Shown here: positions 1 through 8,392 of the stretch, piece after piece
Layout: every line of letters begins with the position of its first letter
Position numbering within the stretch: position 1 is the stretch's first letter
NCBI RefSeq assembly: GCF_037646345.1
Contig: NZ_JBBEWR010000002.1
Coordinates: forward strand, 420,129-484,128
Direction: 5' to 3'
Length of the DNA stretch: 64,000 nucleotides
DNA from: Ascidiimonas aurantiaca
Lineage (GTDB): Bacteria > Bacteroidota > Bacteroidia > Flavobacteriales > Flavobacteriaceae
Position numbers and translations under genes: made by a program
Notes under the pieces: model-generated
Seen by the model: the letters and a program-made list of their open reading frames with translations, nothing else
What the model was told of the DNA's origin: nothing
Database searches by the model: none

Positions 1-392
1 GTGACATAATCATAAGCATTTAGTTCAGAATGGCCCTGAGCAATATAATTTTCGAGTTCATATAAGGCTACATCATTCCACCCGGTAGCTTTAGTATGAT
101 AGATCTTCATGTATAAAAGTACTATTAGACAGGCTGCTATTGCAGTAGCAATATAGGTGTATTTTTTACTGCGAAACAGAGAAATCATGCGTCCCTGTTG
201 GTTTTGCCTGGAAAACACTTTGTTTTGTAATGTTTCAGAAAGGGTTTCAAAATAGTTTTCAGGAACCGAAAATCCTGTTTCTTTTGGTATTTTGGAATCC
301 CAACGCTCAATAAGGCGCTCCTCAACATCGTCAAAGTACCCGTTGGGTAATTTAAACCCTCCTTTGTTTTTATATAGGTCTTTTTTATTCAT
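1..392 (-). CDS. Hypothetical membrane protein, putative anti-sigma partner (3' end outside window)
   Basis: About 130 residues are visible, starting at an ATG at 392 and running off the left edge. The N-terminal half is cytoplasmic in character and carries two related short motifs ending in P-x-x-YF (LPNGYFDD and VPENYFET), followed by one hydrophobic segment (about residues 84-96, YIATAIAACLIVLL). Only 22 bases separate it from the upstream ECF sigma factor gene on the same strand, so the two are probably co-transcribed. A small soluble domain followed by one membrane span next to an ECF sigma gene is the usual layout of an anti-sigma factor, but no ZAS zinc motif is seen, so this role is inferred from context. 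Confidence 0.7.
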   Translation of the reverse strand, partial: MNKKDLYKNKGGFKLPNGYFDDVEERLIERWDSKIPKETGFSVPENYFETLSETLQNKVFSRQNQQGRMISLFRSKKYTYIATAIAACLIVLLYMKIYHTKATGWNDVALYELENYIAQGHSELNAYDYV

Positions 393-414
393 GCCATCCT
401 GAGTTTATCATACG

Positions 415-963
415 TTATTCTTCATTTTCCCTGAGGGATGCTTCTATCTTTTTTACTGCATGGTGATAAGACGCTTTGAGACTTCCTTCTGAGATCTCCA
501 GTATTTGCGATATCTCATTATATGAAAGATCATCAAAATAGCGCATATTGAACACTAGTTTTTGCCTTGCCGGTAATAAGGCTATTGCTTTTTGTAACTT
601 AAATTGTATTTCATCCCCGTCAAAATATAGGTCAGATCTGAGTTCGGCTGCCATACGCATTTGCAGTGCCTCATCAGTAACTCCCATTTTCCTTGATTTC
701 GCATTTAAGAAGTTTATAGCTTCATTGGTTGCTATTCGGTACATCCAGCTATACAGTGCACTTTCTCCTTTAAAATTTTCGATATTTCTGAATATTTTAA
801 TAAAGGTGTTTTGAAGAACGTCATCGGCATCATCATGAACCATTACTATTCTTCGTATGTGCCAATACAGTCGCTCCTGATAGTTTTTTACCAGCGTACC
901 GAATGCCCTGTTACGCGAATTTACATCCTTCAACTGATTTATTAATACGAGTTCTGAGGTCAA
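415..963 (-). CDS. ECF-type RNA polymerase sigma factor
   Basis: A 182-residue sigma-70 family protein of the extracytoplasmic-function class, which directs RNA polymerase to a stress or envelope regulon. Region 2 is at about residues 28-87 (DDADDVLQNTFIKIF, then the -10 recognition helix ending SWMYRIATNEAINFL). Region 4 is at about 129-175 (LPARQKLVFNMRYF, then a helix-turn-helix beginning SYNEISQILEISEGSLKAS). There is no region 1.1 or 3. It is followed by a membrane protein likely to hold it inactive. The target genes cannot be told from the sequence. Confidence 0.92.
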   Translation of the reverse strand: MTSELVLINQLKDVNSRNRAFGTLVKNYQERLYWHIRRIVMVHDDADDVLQNTFIKIFRNIENFKGESALYSWMYRIATNEAINFLNAKSRKMGVTDEALQMRMAAELRSDLYFDGDEIQFKLQKAIALLPARQKLVFNMRYFDDLSYNEISQILEISEGSLKASYHHAVKKIEASLRENEE

Positions 964-1183
964 CCTTTTTACTTTTATAGGTTAGACTAATAGAATGGAA
1001 AAAGGTTTAAAAAAGCCTTTAGTATTTTTAAAGTGTTAAAAAAAAGTGTATTTCATCGATTTTTTTAGCCTTTTAATCGATAATTTAAAGATTTCTACTA
1101 GATTTGAATCATCAAATAATCGATAACGTTGTTCTTTTTTTGCCCCTAAGTGAACTTAACGTTTCCCATTCTTACTTAAACAG

Positions 1184-1208
1184 AGACATCCTCCCGGGTG
1201 TCTTTTGT
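1184..1208. terminator. Hairpin, possible terminator
   Basis: An 8-bp stem (AGACATCC / GGGTGTCT, one G-T pair) with a TCCC loop. On the plus strand it is followed by TTTTG, but no plus-strand gene precedes it. It lies about 45 bases past the stop of the minus-strand ABC exporter, where the U-rich tail is weak. It most likely ends that transcript; the surrounding 964-1246 region otherwise holds only the sigma-factor promoter area. Confidence 0.35.
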
Positions 1209-1246
1209 ATTTATGGGCTACCTGTATATATTTTAAGGTATTTATA

Positions 1247-3070
1247 CTATTCTAAAGATTGCATCTCTACCAATTTGCGGTAAGCCCCTTTTTTATTCAT
1301 GAGGTCATGATGTGTTCCCTGTTCAATGATCCTGCCTTTTTGCATAACTACTATAAGGTCTGCTTTTTGAATGGTAGATAATCTGTGAGCGATCACAACA
1401 GAAGTACGGTTCTTCATCATATTGTCAAGGGCCACCTGAACGAGTTTTTCGCTTTCGGTATCTAGTGCAGAAGTAGCCTCGTCAAGAATCATAATGGGAG
1501 GATTTTTAAGTACGGCTCTTGCAATAGAGAGCCTTTGTTTTTGTCCGCCGCTTAGCTTCCCTCCAGAATCACCTATGTTGGACTCAAATTGTTGTGGCAT
1601 GGTTTCTATAAATTCTAACGCATTGGCAATGGTAGCGGCCTCTATTAATTCTTTGCCGGTAGCATCCTGTTTTCCCAGGGTGAGATTTTCAGATACGGTA
1701 CCGTTAAACAGTATAGAATCTTGCGTAACCAGCCCCATTAAATCCCTTAAAGATCGCAGGCTCATATCACGTATATCAATTCCGTCTATGGTTATGCTTC
1801 CTTCGTTTATATCATAAAAGCGGGTGAGCAGATTAGCAATTGTACTTTTACCACTCCCGGACTGACCTACCAGGGCGATTGTTTTTCCTTTTGGAATATG
1901 TAAAGAGAAGTTCTTTAGAACATAATCATCCTCATATTTAAATGATATGTTGTTGAGGTGTATCTCTGTATCAAAAGATGTTTTTGACAGGGCGTTTGGA
2001 GCATCTTTTATCGTGTTTTCAGTTTCTAAAATTTCCAGTACCCTTTCGGCTGCTGCATTTCCTTTTTTCACACTGTAAGAGGCTTTGCTAATGGCTTTAG
2101 CAGGGGTGAGAATATTATATGCAAGCCCCATGTAGGCAATGAAGGCCGATGCATCTAGTGTCTTGTCAATAAGTACCATTTTACCCCCAAACCACAGTAA
2201 AATACCAATGACGAGAATACCTAAAAACTCGCTTGTGGGAGAAGCCAGGTTTTGCCGGTTTAATAAACTGTTGGAAAATCGAAAAAAGCGATGTGTGGAT
2301 GTTTTGAATTTATCAATGAAACGATTTTCTGCATTAAAGGCCTTAATGACCCGCATACCACCCAATGTTTCTTCTACAATAGAAAGGAATGCTCCCTGTT
2401 CCCGCTGTACTTTGTCTGATTTTCGTTTTAGTGATTTCCCGACACGGGATATCAATATTCCCGAAATTGGGATAAAAATAAAAACAAAAACAGTAAGTTT
2501 TGTACTTATCCCGAACATGACTATAATAGTAAAAAAAATAGTTAATGGTTCCCGTACAATGAGTTCCAGTACAGAAAGGAAAGAATGTTGTATTTCTAAA
2601 ACATCTGATGTGATCCTGGCAATAATGTCTCCTTTGCGTTTTTCCGAATAATATGAAACGGGTAGCTCTGTGATTTTGGTGTACAAGCGGTTACGAATGT
2701 CTTTGAGTACCCCGTTCCTGAGAAAAGTAATGAAATACATAGCCAGATAGTTGAAGACATTTTTTAAAAAGAAAAGCACAATAACTATTGCAATTACAAG
2801 AACAAGTGCTTTCATTTCGTCTTCTCCGGCATACTGGGTTACCTTGTAATTCAGAAACTCTTTAATATAATCACTCAACTGAGAAAGTCCTTTGTATTGG
2901 GGAGCTGTGTAAAGCCGGTCACTTTCCTTAAACAGGACATCCAGCATGGGGATTAGCGCAACAAATGACAATGCACTGAATAAGGCGTACAAAATATTGA
3001 ATACAATATTAAGGTACCCATATCTCATATAGGGTTTTGCGAAGTAGAAAATTTTTTTGAAATAGTTCAT
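1247..3070 (-). CDS. MsbA-like ABC exporter (fused permease and ATPase)
   Basis: A 607-residue half-transporter that forms a homodimer in the inner membrane and exports lipids, drugs or peptides using ATP. Residues 1-330 form the six-helix type-1 exporter domain, and about 355-605 the nucleotide-binding domain. Walker A is GQSGSGKST (about 402-410), the signature is LSGGQKQR (506-513), Walker B is IMILDEATSALD, and the H-loop is VIAHRLST. The length is normal for the MsbA/lipid A family. It is the last gene of a four-gene minus-strand group with a phosphohexomutase 31 bases upstream and a polyprenyl-type glycosyltransferase, which fits an envelope role. The substrate is not fixed by sequence. 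Confidence 0.9.
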   Translation of the reverse strand: MNYFKKIFYFAKPYMRYGYLNIVFNILYALFSALSFVALIPMLDVLFKESDRLYTAPQYKGLSQLSDYIKEFLNYKVTQYAGEDEMKALVLVIAIVIVLFFLKNVFNYLAMYFITFLRNGVLKDIRNRLYTKITELPVSYYSEKRKGDIIARITSDVLEIQHSFLSVLELIVREPLTIFFTIIVMFGISTKLTVFVFIFIPISGILISRVGKSLKRKSDKVQREQGAFLSIVEETLGGMRVIKAFNAENRFIDKFKTSTHRFFRFSNSLLNRQNLASPTSEFLGILVIGILLWFGGKMVLIDKTLDASAFIAYMGLAYNILTPAKAISKASYSVKKGNAAAERVLEILETENTIKDAPNALSKTSFDTEIHLNNISFKYEDDYVLKNFSLHIPKGKTIALVGQSGSGKSTIANLLTRFYDINEGSITIDGIDIRDMSLRSLRDLMGLVTQDSILFNGTVSENLTLGKQDATGKELIEAATIANALEFIETMPQQFESNIGDSGGKLSGGQKQRLSIARAVLKNPPIMILDEATSALDTESEKLVQVALDNMMKNRTSVVIAHRLSTIQKADLIVVMQKGRIIEQGTHHDLMNKKGAYRKLVEMQSLE

Positions 3071-3101
3071 TCTAAGGCATTAGGCTAAACGGCGTTGACG
3101 T

Positions 3102-4820
3102 TTACTCATAAAGATTCATTTCTTTAATAATGGCATCTATTTTGGTTTCTAAGAGTGCATCGGTTTTTTCAAAGTTTTTGGCACTATCCAGAACTGTATT
3201 CACGCTGAAATAAAATTTTATTTTTGGTTCTGTACCACTGGGCCTGGCAGCAATACGACTCCCGTCTTCTGTGTGATAGATAAGTACATTGGATTTGGGA
3301 ATGATAATAGGGTTCTGCTTATTTGCAAGGAGGTCCCGGCTTACCGATGTCTTATAGTCATCTATACGTATTACTTTAGAGCCGCATATTTCAAGGAGCG
3401 GATTCTCACGTAGTTCTGTCATCATACGGTTAATGGTCTCTACGCCGCTAATACCTTTTTTGGTTAATGAAATTAAGCGTTCTTTATAAAAGCCAAATTG
3501 TACATAGCTTTCAATGAGTTCCTGATAGAGGGAACTGCCGGCGGCTTTGGCGGCTGTTGCAATTTCACAGGCGAGCAAAGAGGCAGTAATAGCATCTTTA
3601 TCTCTCACAAAGTCTCCCACCATAAAGCCAAAACTTTCTTCTCCGCCACCAATAAACTGTTGTTGCGGATGATCCAGGATCATTTTTGCGATCCATTTAA
3701 ATCCGGTGAGCCCTACTTTACATTCAACCCCGTAGGCATCGGCAAGTGCCTGCATCATAGGGGTCGATACAATGGTTGACCCTATAAACTCGTTGCCCTG
3801 TAACCCTTTCTTTTTCCAGTGATCTAAGAGAAAGCGTGTCATAATTACCATAGTCTGGTTACCGTTAAGCAGTATCATTTTACCATAGGTATCACGTACT
3901 GCAATTCCTAAACGGTCACTGTCGGGATCGGTACCAATTACCATATCGGCATTGAGTACATCCGCTTTTTCCATAGCCATTTTTAATGCGGCAGGTTCTT
4001 CAGGGTTGGGCGATGCTACTGTTGGGAAATCGCCATCGGGAACAGATTGCTCTTCAACAATATGTACATTTTTATAACCGGCCTCTTCAAGAACTTTAGG
4101 TAAAATGGTAATAGAAGTACCGTGTAAAGAGGTGAAAACAATTTGAAAATCATCTTTTCCCGGCGCATGAAAGCTTCCGTTTTTTACAGAGGCTTGAATA
4201 AAGGCACGATCGATATCCTCATCAACCAATTGAATAAGGTCCTTATTTGCATTAAACCGAACCTGATCAAAAGAGAGGTTCTCTATTTCTGTAATGATCT
4301 CCTGATCCTGTGGGGGTACCAACTGGCCCCCATCGGTCCAGTACACTTTGTATCCGTTATACTCAGGCGGATTATGAGAGGCAGTGAGTACAATTCCACA
4401 ATGACAATTGAGGTGTTTTACGGCAAACGAAAGTTCAGGAGTGGGCCTGAGCTCTGAAAAAAGAAATGTATGTATCCCATTGGCCGAAAAAACATCTGCC
4501 ACCACTTTAGCCAGTTCCTGGCTGTTGTGCCTGCAATCATAAGCGATCACTACTTTCAGGTCTGTTTCGGGATATGTTTTTCTAAGATAGTTGCTGAGGC
4601 CCTGAGTATTTTTTCCCAGGGTGTATTTGTTAATCCTATTGGTTCCTACCCCCATAATGCCACGCATACCTCCGGTACCGAAATCCAGGTTTTTATAAAA
4701 GGATTCTTTAAGACCTTCAGGATCAGAATCAATAAGAGCCTGCACCTGTTTTTGGGTAGTATGGTCAAAAGTATCGGTAAGCCATAATCGGGCTTTTTCT
4801 AAAGCTGTCTCAGCGGTCAT
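3102..4820 (-). CDS. Phosphoglucomutase / phosphomannomutase
   Basis: A 572-residue alpha-D-phosphohexomutase that interconverts glucose-1-P and glucose-6-P, or the mannose equivalents, supplying sugar nucleotides for the envelope. The catalytic phosphoserine loop is TASHNPPEYNGY (Ser about 148), the metal-binding loop is DPDSDRLG, the sugar-binding loop is GGEESFGF, and the C-terminal phosphate loop is RPSGTEPKIKFY. All four active-site loops are present and intact. The length matches the PgcA-like group (about 570-580 residues) rather than ManB (about 460). It sits between a glycosyltransferase and an ABC exporter on the same strand. Sequence alone does not decide between glucose and mannose preference. 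Confidence 0.9.
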   Translation of the reverse strand: MTAETALEKARLWLTDTFDHTTQKQVQALIDSDPEGLKESFYKNLDFGTGGMRGIMGVGTNRINKYTLGKNTQGLSNYLRKTYPETDLKVVIAYDCRHNSQELAKVVADVFSANGIHTFLFSELRPTPELSFAVKHLNCHCGIVLTASHNPPEYNGYKVYWTDGGQLVPPQDQEIITEIENLSFDQVRFNANKDLIQLVDEDIDRAFIQASVKNGSFHAPGKDDFQIVFTSLHGTSITILPKVLEEAGYKNVHIVEEQSVPDGDFPTVASPNPEEPAALKMAMEKADVLNADMVIGTDPDSDRLGIAVRDTYGKMILLNGNQTMVIMTRFLLDHWKKKGLQGNEFIGSTIVSTPMMQALADAYGVECKVGLTGFKWIAKMILDHPQQQFIGGGEESFGFMVGDFVRDKDAITASLLACEIATAAKAAGSSLYQELIESYVQFGFYKERLISLTKKGISGVETINRMMTELRENPLLEICGSKVIRIDDYKTSVSRDLLANKQNPIIIPKSNVLIYHTEDGSRIAARPSGTEPKIKFYFSVNTVLDSAKNFEKTDALLETKIDAIIKEMNLYE

Positions 4821-4897
4821 TAGAGTATAATTTTAATTGATATAAAGTTACAAAGATTGCGAGCATTTTAACATTTAAAAACCAGGTAATTTTAAGG

Positions 4898-5848
4898 TTA
4901 TGATATATTGACACTTTTAGAAATAGTGTATTGTTTTTGTTTTCGGTTGTTGCGCAAAATAATTTCTCCTAAAAACCCTGCCAGGAAAAATTGGGTTCCT
5001 ATGATCATAGTAACCAGTGCAATATAAAATTGAGGTCTTTGTGTAAGAAGTCTTCCTTGAGGATTAAGAAATAGTTTATCAATACCGAGATAACCGGCAA
5101 AACAAAAACCTATAAAAAACATGAGTACGCCCAAAGCTCCAAAAAGATGCATGGGTCTTTTGCCAAAACTGGACAGAAACCAGATAGTAATTAAGTCCAG
5201 AAACCCATGTAAAAAACGTTCGGCCCCAAATTTGGTTTTACCATATTTACGAGACTGGTGCTTTACCACTTTTTCTGCAATCTTTCCAAAACCTGCATTT
5301 TTTGCCAATACAGGTATATAGCGATGCATTTCACCATATACGTCAATGGTTTTTACTACTTCCTTTCTGTAAGCTTTGAGTCCGCAATTAAAATCGTGAA
5401 GCTTGAGTCCGGATGTTTTTCTCGCGGCCCAGTTAAATAATTTTGAAGGTAAGTTTTTGGTAACTACTGAGTCGTATCGTTTCTTTTTCCACCCCGATAC
5501 CAGATCGTACTTATTTTGTGTAATGAGAGCGCACAATTCAGGAATTTCTTCAGGATTATCCTGAAGATCGGCATCCATAGTGATAATGATATCACCCTGT
5601 GCAGCCGCAAAGCCCGCATGCAGAGCCTGCGATTTCCCAAAGTTTCTCAGGAACTGAATGCCCTTTACACCGGGATCTTTTTTACTAAGTGATACAATGG
5701 TATCCCATGAGTTATCGGTACTGCCGTCATCTATAAAGATAATTTCATAAGAAAAACCATTGGATTGCAGGACATCTGCCGTCCAATGGTATAATTCTTT
5801 CAGGGATTCTTGTTCGTTAAGTAGTGGTATTACTACTGATAGGTACAT
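4898..5848 (-). CDS. Family-2 glycosyltransferase with C-terminal membrane anchor (DPM1/ArnC type)
   Basis: A 316-residue inverting GT-A glycosyltransferase. The nucleotide-sugar site shows DDGSTDNSW (about 41-49) and the metal-binding DADLQDN (about 92-98). Two hydrophobic spans near residues 235-260 and 275-297 anchor the C-terminus, as in the undecaprenyl- or dolichyl-phosphate sugar transferases (GtrB, ArnC, DPM1). The probable acceptor is a polyprenyl phosphate at the inner face of the membrane. It follows the DUF4199 gene by 32 bases and precedes the phosphohexomutase, an arrangement suited to envelope glycolipid synthesis. The donor sugar is unknown. Confidence 0.9.
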   Translation of the reverse strand: MYLSVVIPLLNEQESLKELYHWTADVLQSNGFSYEIIFIDDGSTDNSWDTIVSLSKKDPGVKGIQFLRNFGKSQALHAGFAAAQGDIIITMDADLQDNPEEIPELCALITQNKYDLVSGWKKKRYDSVVTKNLPSKLFNWAARKTSGLKLHDFNCGLKAYRKEVVKTIDVYGEMHRYIPVLAKNAGFGKIAEKVVKHQSRKYGKTKFGAERFLHGFLDLITIWFLSSFGKRPMHLFGALGVLMFFIGFCFAGYLGIDKLFLNPQGRLLTQRPQFYIALVTMIIGTQFFLAGFLGEIILRNNRKQKQYTISKSVNIS

Positions 5849-5881
5849 GTATATATCTCAAAATGATCCCAAAAATACAAA

Positions 5882-6409
5882 TTAGTAATCATTCTGCTCA
5901 GTTTTTTTCATAGCTAATGCAGGGAAGAGTGAGAGTATAAAGCCAAAGAACAAACTTCCTACCAGTGCAAAAGCCATTTGTATCCACGGTTTACTGAATT
6001 TTTGCTGCATTTCAATTTGCTGATCGATTAACTCGGGGGTCATTTTAGGGTTCTCTGCCATGAGTGAGCGTTGATAATCCATCGCTTTTTGCATGTATTC
6101 AGGGTCGATCACGTGAATGAGTAATTGCTGGTAAATAATACCTAATATTCCAGCTATTAAGGCAATACCGAGTCCTATTTTAATTGCTTCTCCAAAACTC
6201 ATGAACCCGCCATTTTCTTTTTTAAACTGCCTCATTCCCAAAATGATGATAGCCAGCATAATTATCGAATTAATGATCAATAAGGCAATTCCTCCCTGAA
6301 ACTGGAGGTCCATCATGTAAAGGATTACATTGAATATTATACTGACTATACCAAGTATAATACCAAAAGTAAGAGCAAATTTTCCGGTTGTTGGTTTTTT
6401 TTCTTCCAT
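5882..6409 (-). CDS. DUF4199 family membrane protein
   Basis: A 175-residue integral membrane protein with four hydrophobic segments (about 13-31, 38-57, 77-97 and 141-165) and a soluble loop between the third and fourth rich in K, E, M and Q. The layout and the charged C-terminus match DUF4199 proteins, which are common in Bacteroidota and of unknown function. It is the first gene of the group running through the glycosyltransferase, and its start at 6409 faces the divergent rpmE2 promoter. A helper role for the adjacent transferase is a guess from position only. Confidence 0.8.
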   Translation of the reverse strand: MEEKKPTTGKFALTFGIILGIVSIIFNVILYMMDLQFQGGIALLIINSIIMLAIIILGMRQFKKENGGFMSFGEAIKIGLGIALIAGILGIIYQQLLIHVIDPEYMQKAMDYQRSLMAENPKMTPELIDQQIEMQQKFSKPWIQMAFALVGSLFFGFILSLFPALAMKKTEQNDY

Positions 6410-6514
6410 TAGAGTAAAATATAGTTTGATTTGTAAATTTAGTATGTATTTTCAAGGTTTTGTTACAGGCATCTCGAAGAATCTTTTAAATTGATCTTTT
6501 TTTGATCGTTAAAA

Positions 6515-6545
6515 GTTGGTTATTTGTAAAATATGGTTAAATTTG
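6515..6545 (+). promoter_or_regulatory. Bacteroidota-type promoter of the L31 gene
   Basis: A -7 box TAAATTTG at 6538-6545 fits the Bacteroidota consensus TAnnTTTG. A weaker -33 element (GTTGG, 6515-6519) lies 18 bases upstream. The start codon follows about 40 bases later. Called by pattern only. Confidence 0.45.
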
Positions 6546-6584
6546 CATTCTCAAAATTCATGGCAGTTATAATTTAAGATAGTA

Positions 6585-6836
6585 ATGAAAAAGGGAATAC
6601 ATCCGGAAAATTATAGATTAGTAGCATTCAAAGACATGTCTAATGAAGACGTGTTCATTACCAAGTCTACTGCAGATACAAAAGAAACTATTGAAGTAGA
6701 AGGAGTAGAGTATCCTTTGATTAAACTGGAAATTTCAAGATCTTCTCATCCCTATTATACAGGAAAATCGAAACTTGTGGATACTGCCGGTAGAATAGAT
6801 AAGTTTAAGAACAAATATGCTAAATTCAAAAAGTAG
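6585..6836 (+). CDS. rpmE2: 50S ribosomal protein L31, type B
   Basis: An 83-residue ribosomal protein of the large subunit. The N-terminus MKKGIHPENYR, the central DVFITKSTADT and the SSHPYYTGKSKLVDTAG motif are typical. The zinc-binding cysteines of the C+ form are absent, so this is the zinc-independent type B paralogue. It is monocistronic: its own promoter lies upstream and a strong terminator follows 26 bases after the stop. In organisms with both types, the type B gene is induced by zinc shortage. Many Flavobacteriia appear to use the B form as their only L31, so regulation here is open. Confidence 0.96.
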   Translation: MKKGIHPENYRLVAFKDMSNEDVFITKSTADTKETIEVEGVEYPLIKLEISRSSHPYYTGKSKLVDTAGRIDKFKNKYAKFKK

Positions 6837-6861
6837 TATTTTGATCTAAAAAAATATAGTG

Positions 6862-6889
6862 AAGCCTCTGTTAACAGAGGCTTTTTTTA
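6862..6889 (+). terminator. Rho-independent terminator after rpmE2
   Basis: A 9-bp perfect stem AAGCCTCTG / CAGAGGCTT with loop TTAA, followed by a run of T. Confidence 0.9.
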
Positions 6890-6996
6890 TGAGCTAAATA
6901 CAATTCTAGAACCCTTTTAACGCTATTTTTTTTCAATTGAACGAACGGGATGTTTTTCAGTTACTCAAATAAGTATCTTTACAAAAAATATCTGTA

Positions 6997-8172
6997 ATGA
7001 ACTACGTGCTTTTTGATGGGGCTGCTCATAATGCGCTACTTCCCTTTACACATACAAGGCCGGTAGCTGATATTCGTGTTGGAATATTCACAATTAGAGA
7101 AAAGTGGGAACTTTTTCTAAAAACAAAAACGTTTACATTAACAGAAGACTATCTTGCCGAAAAGTACCCTTTAGTAGTAAAACAAGATACGATTTTTATT
7201 AATGCATCTTTTTTACCCGATAAAGAACTGGTAGCGGTAGTTTCTAAGTTAAAGACCCATGAAGCAGTTTTCTACAAAGATGAGTTGTTAGCCTATTGTA
7301 GTGATAAACCTATGCCTGACGGTGCATTTAACAAAGAGAAGTGTATATCATATACAGGTCCCGTTTTCAGAATTGAATACCCATGGGATATTTTCAGAAA
7401 AAACGGAGACGCTATAAATATTGATTACCAGTGGCTTCATAAGACCCGAAAACAAATACCTGCTCCCGATACCGTTCAGATAATCGCACCCGAAAATGTT
7501 TTTATAGAAGAAGGCGCTTCTTTAAGTTTTGCCATGATCAATGCTTCTTCAGGACCGGTTTATATAGGCAGGAATGCCACAGTTATGGAGGGGTGTTTAA
7601 TAAGAGGGCCTTTTTCACTTGGAGAAGGAGCTACGCTTAAGATGGGAGCAAAAATATACGGGCCCACCACCATTGGGCCTTATTGCAAAGCCGGTGGGGA
7701 GATCACCAACTCAATACTTTTTGGAAACAGCAATAAGGCACATGATGGGTATTTGGGGAACTCTGTAATAGGAGAGTGGTGTAATCTCGGGGCAGATAGT
7801 AATACTTCCAATCTCAAAAACGATTATTCTCAGGTACGTCTTTGGAGTTATGAAACCGAAAGCTACGTACGAACAGGTCTCCAGTTTTGTGGTCTTATGA
7901 TGGGAGATCACAGTAAATGTGCTATCAACACTATGTTCAATACCGGTACCGTGGTAGGAGTAAATGCCAATATTTTTGGCAGCGGTTTTCCCAGGAACTT
8001 TATTCCCAGCTTTACCTGGGGTGGTGCTTCTAAAACAACTACTTACCAAACCAAAAAAGCCTTTGAGGTAGCCAGGGCAGTAATGAAACGTCGTGATCAG
8101 GAATTTACCGAAGTAGATGAACATATCTTAACCCATATTTTTGAGCATACCCGTAAATGGCGCAGAGAGTAA
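6997..8172 (+). CDS. GlmU-family putative sugar nucleotidyltransferase with left-handed beta-helix
   Basis: A 391-residue protein typical of Bacteroidota, annotated in that phylum as GlmU-like. The N-terminal third (LFDGAAHNALLPFTH, RPVADIRVGIFTI) resembles a reduced nucleotidyltransferase fold without the classic GxGTRM loop. From about residue 165 hexapeptide repeats form a left-handed beta-helix (IIAPENVFIEEGAS, VYIGRNATVMEG, GATLKMGAKIYG). The C-terminus is basic. It may transfer acyl or nucleotidyl groups to sugar phosphates in cell-wall precursor synthesis, but the missing P-loop means the uridylyl activity of true GlmU should not be assumed. A weak promoter (TATCTTTA, 6974-6981) lies just upstream. 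Confidence 0.8.
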   Translation: MNYVLFDGAAHNALLPFTHTRPVADIRVGIFTIREKWELFLKTKTFTLTEDYLAEKYPLVVKQDTIFINASFLPDKELVAVVSKLKTHEAVFYKDELLAYCSDKPMPDGAFNKEKCISYTGPVFRIEYPWDIFRKNGDAINIDYQWLHKTRKQIPAPDTVQIIAPENVFIEEGASLSFAMINASSGPVYIGRNATVMEGCLIRGPFSLGEGATLKMGAKIYGPTTIGPYCKAGGEITNSILFGNSNKAHDGYLGNSVIGEWCNLGADSNTSNLKNDYSQVRLWSYETESYVRTGLQFCGLMMGDHSKCAINTMFNTGTVVGVNANIFGSGFPRNFIPSFTWGGASKTTTYQTKKAFEVARAVMKRRDQEFTEVDEHILTHIFEHTRKWRRE

Positions 8173-8272
8173 AAAATGTATTTATTTAGACACGTTTATG
8201 AGCCTCCGGGTTTTAGCGGTTTTAATTATTTGATAAATAGAAGCTTGTGGCAGCCGTATAGACCTTATACGG

Positions 8273-8304
8273 TTTTAACATCCCAAATTTTGTAAGTATA
8301 TTTG
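8273..8304 (+). promoter_or_regulatory. Promoter of mtaB
   Basis: A -7 box TATATTTG at 8297-8304 exactly fits TAnnTTTG, with a T-rich -33 element (TTTT, 8273-8276) 20 bases upstream. It leaves an 80-90 base AT-rich untranslated leader before the start codon at 8393. Confidence 0.5.
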
Positions 8305-8392
8305 TGCCCGTTTTTACCAACGCCCTATCCGGTTGTATCTTGTTAAGATATTAATGATTAATTAATTTAATTTTTTGGGTTAGTACAGTTAT

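Noticed and set aside
2139..2651. A 170-codon frame opposite the ABC exporter gene
   Set aside because: It lies wholly antisense to a gene with intact motifs, and its protein is low in recognisable structure.
8173..8392. Possible small gene or RNA between the GlmU-like gene and mtaB
   Set aside because: The stretch holds the mtaB promoter and an A/T-rich leader; no frame or stable fold stands out.
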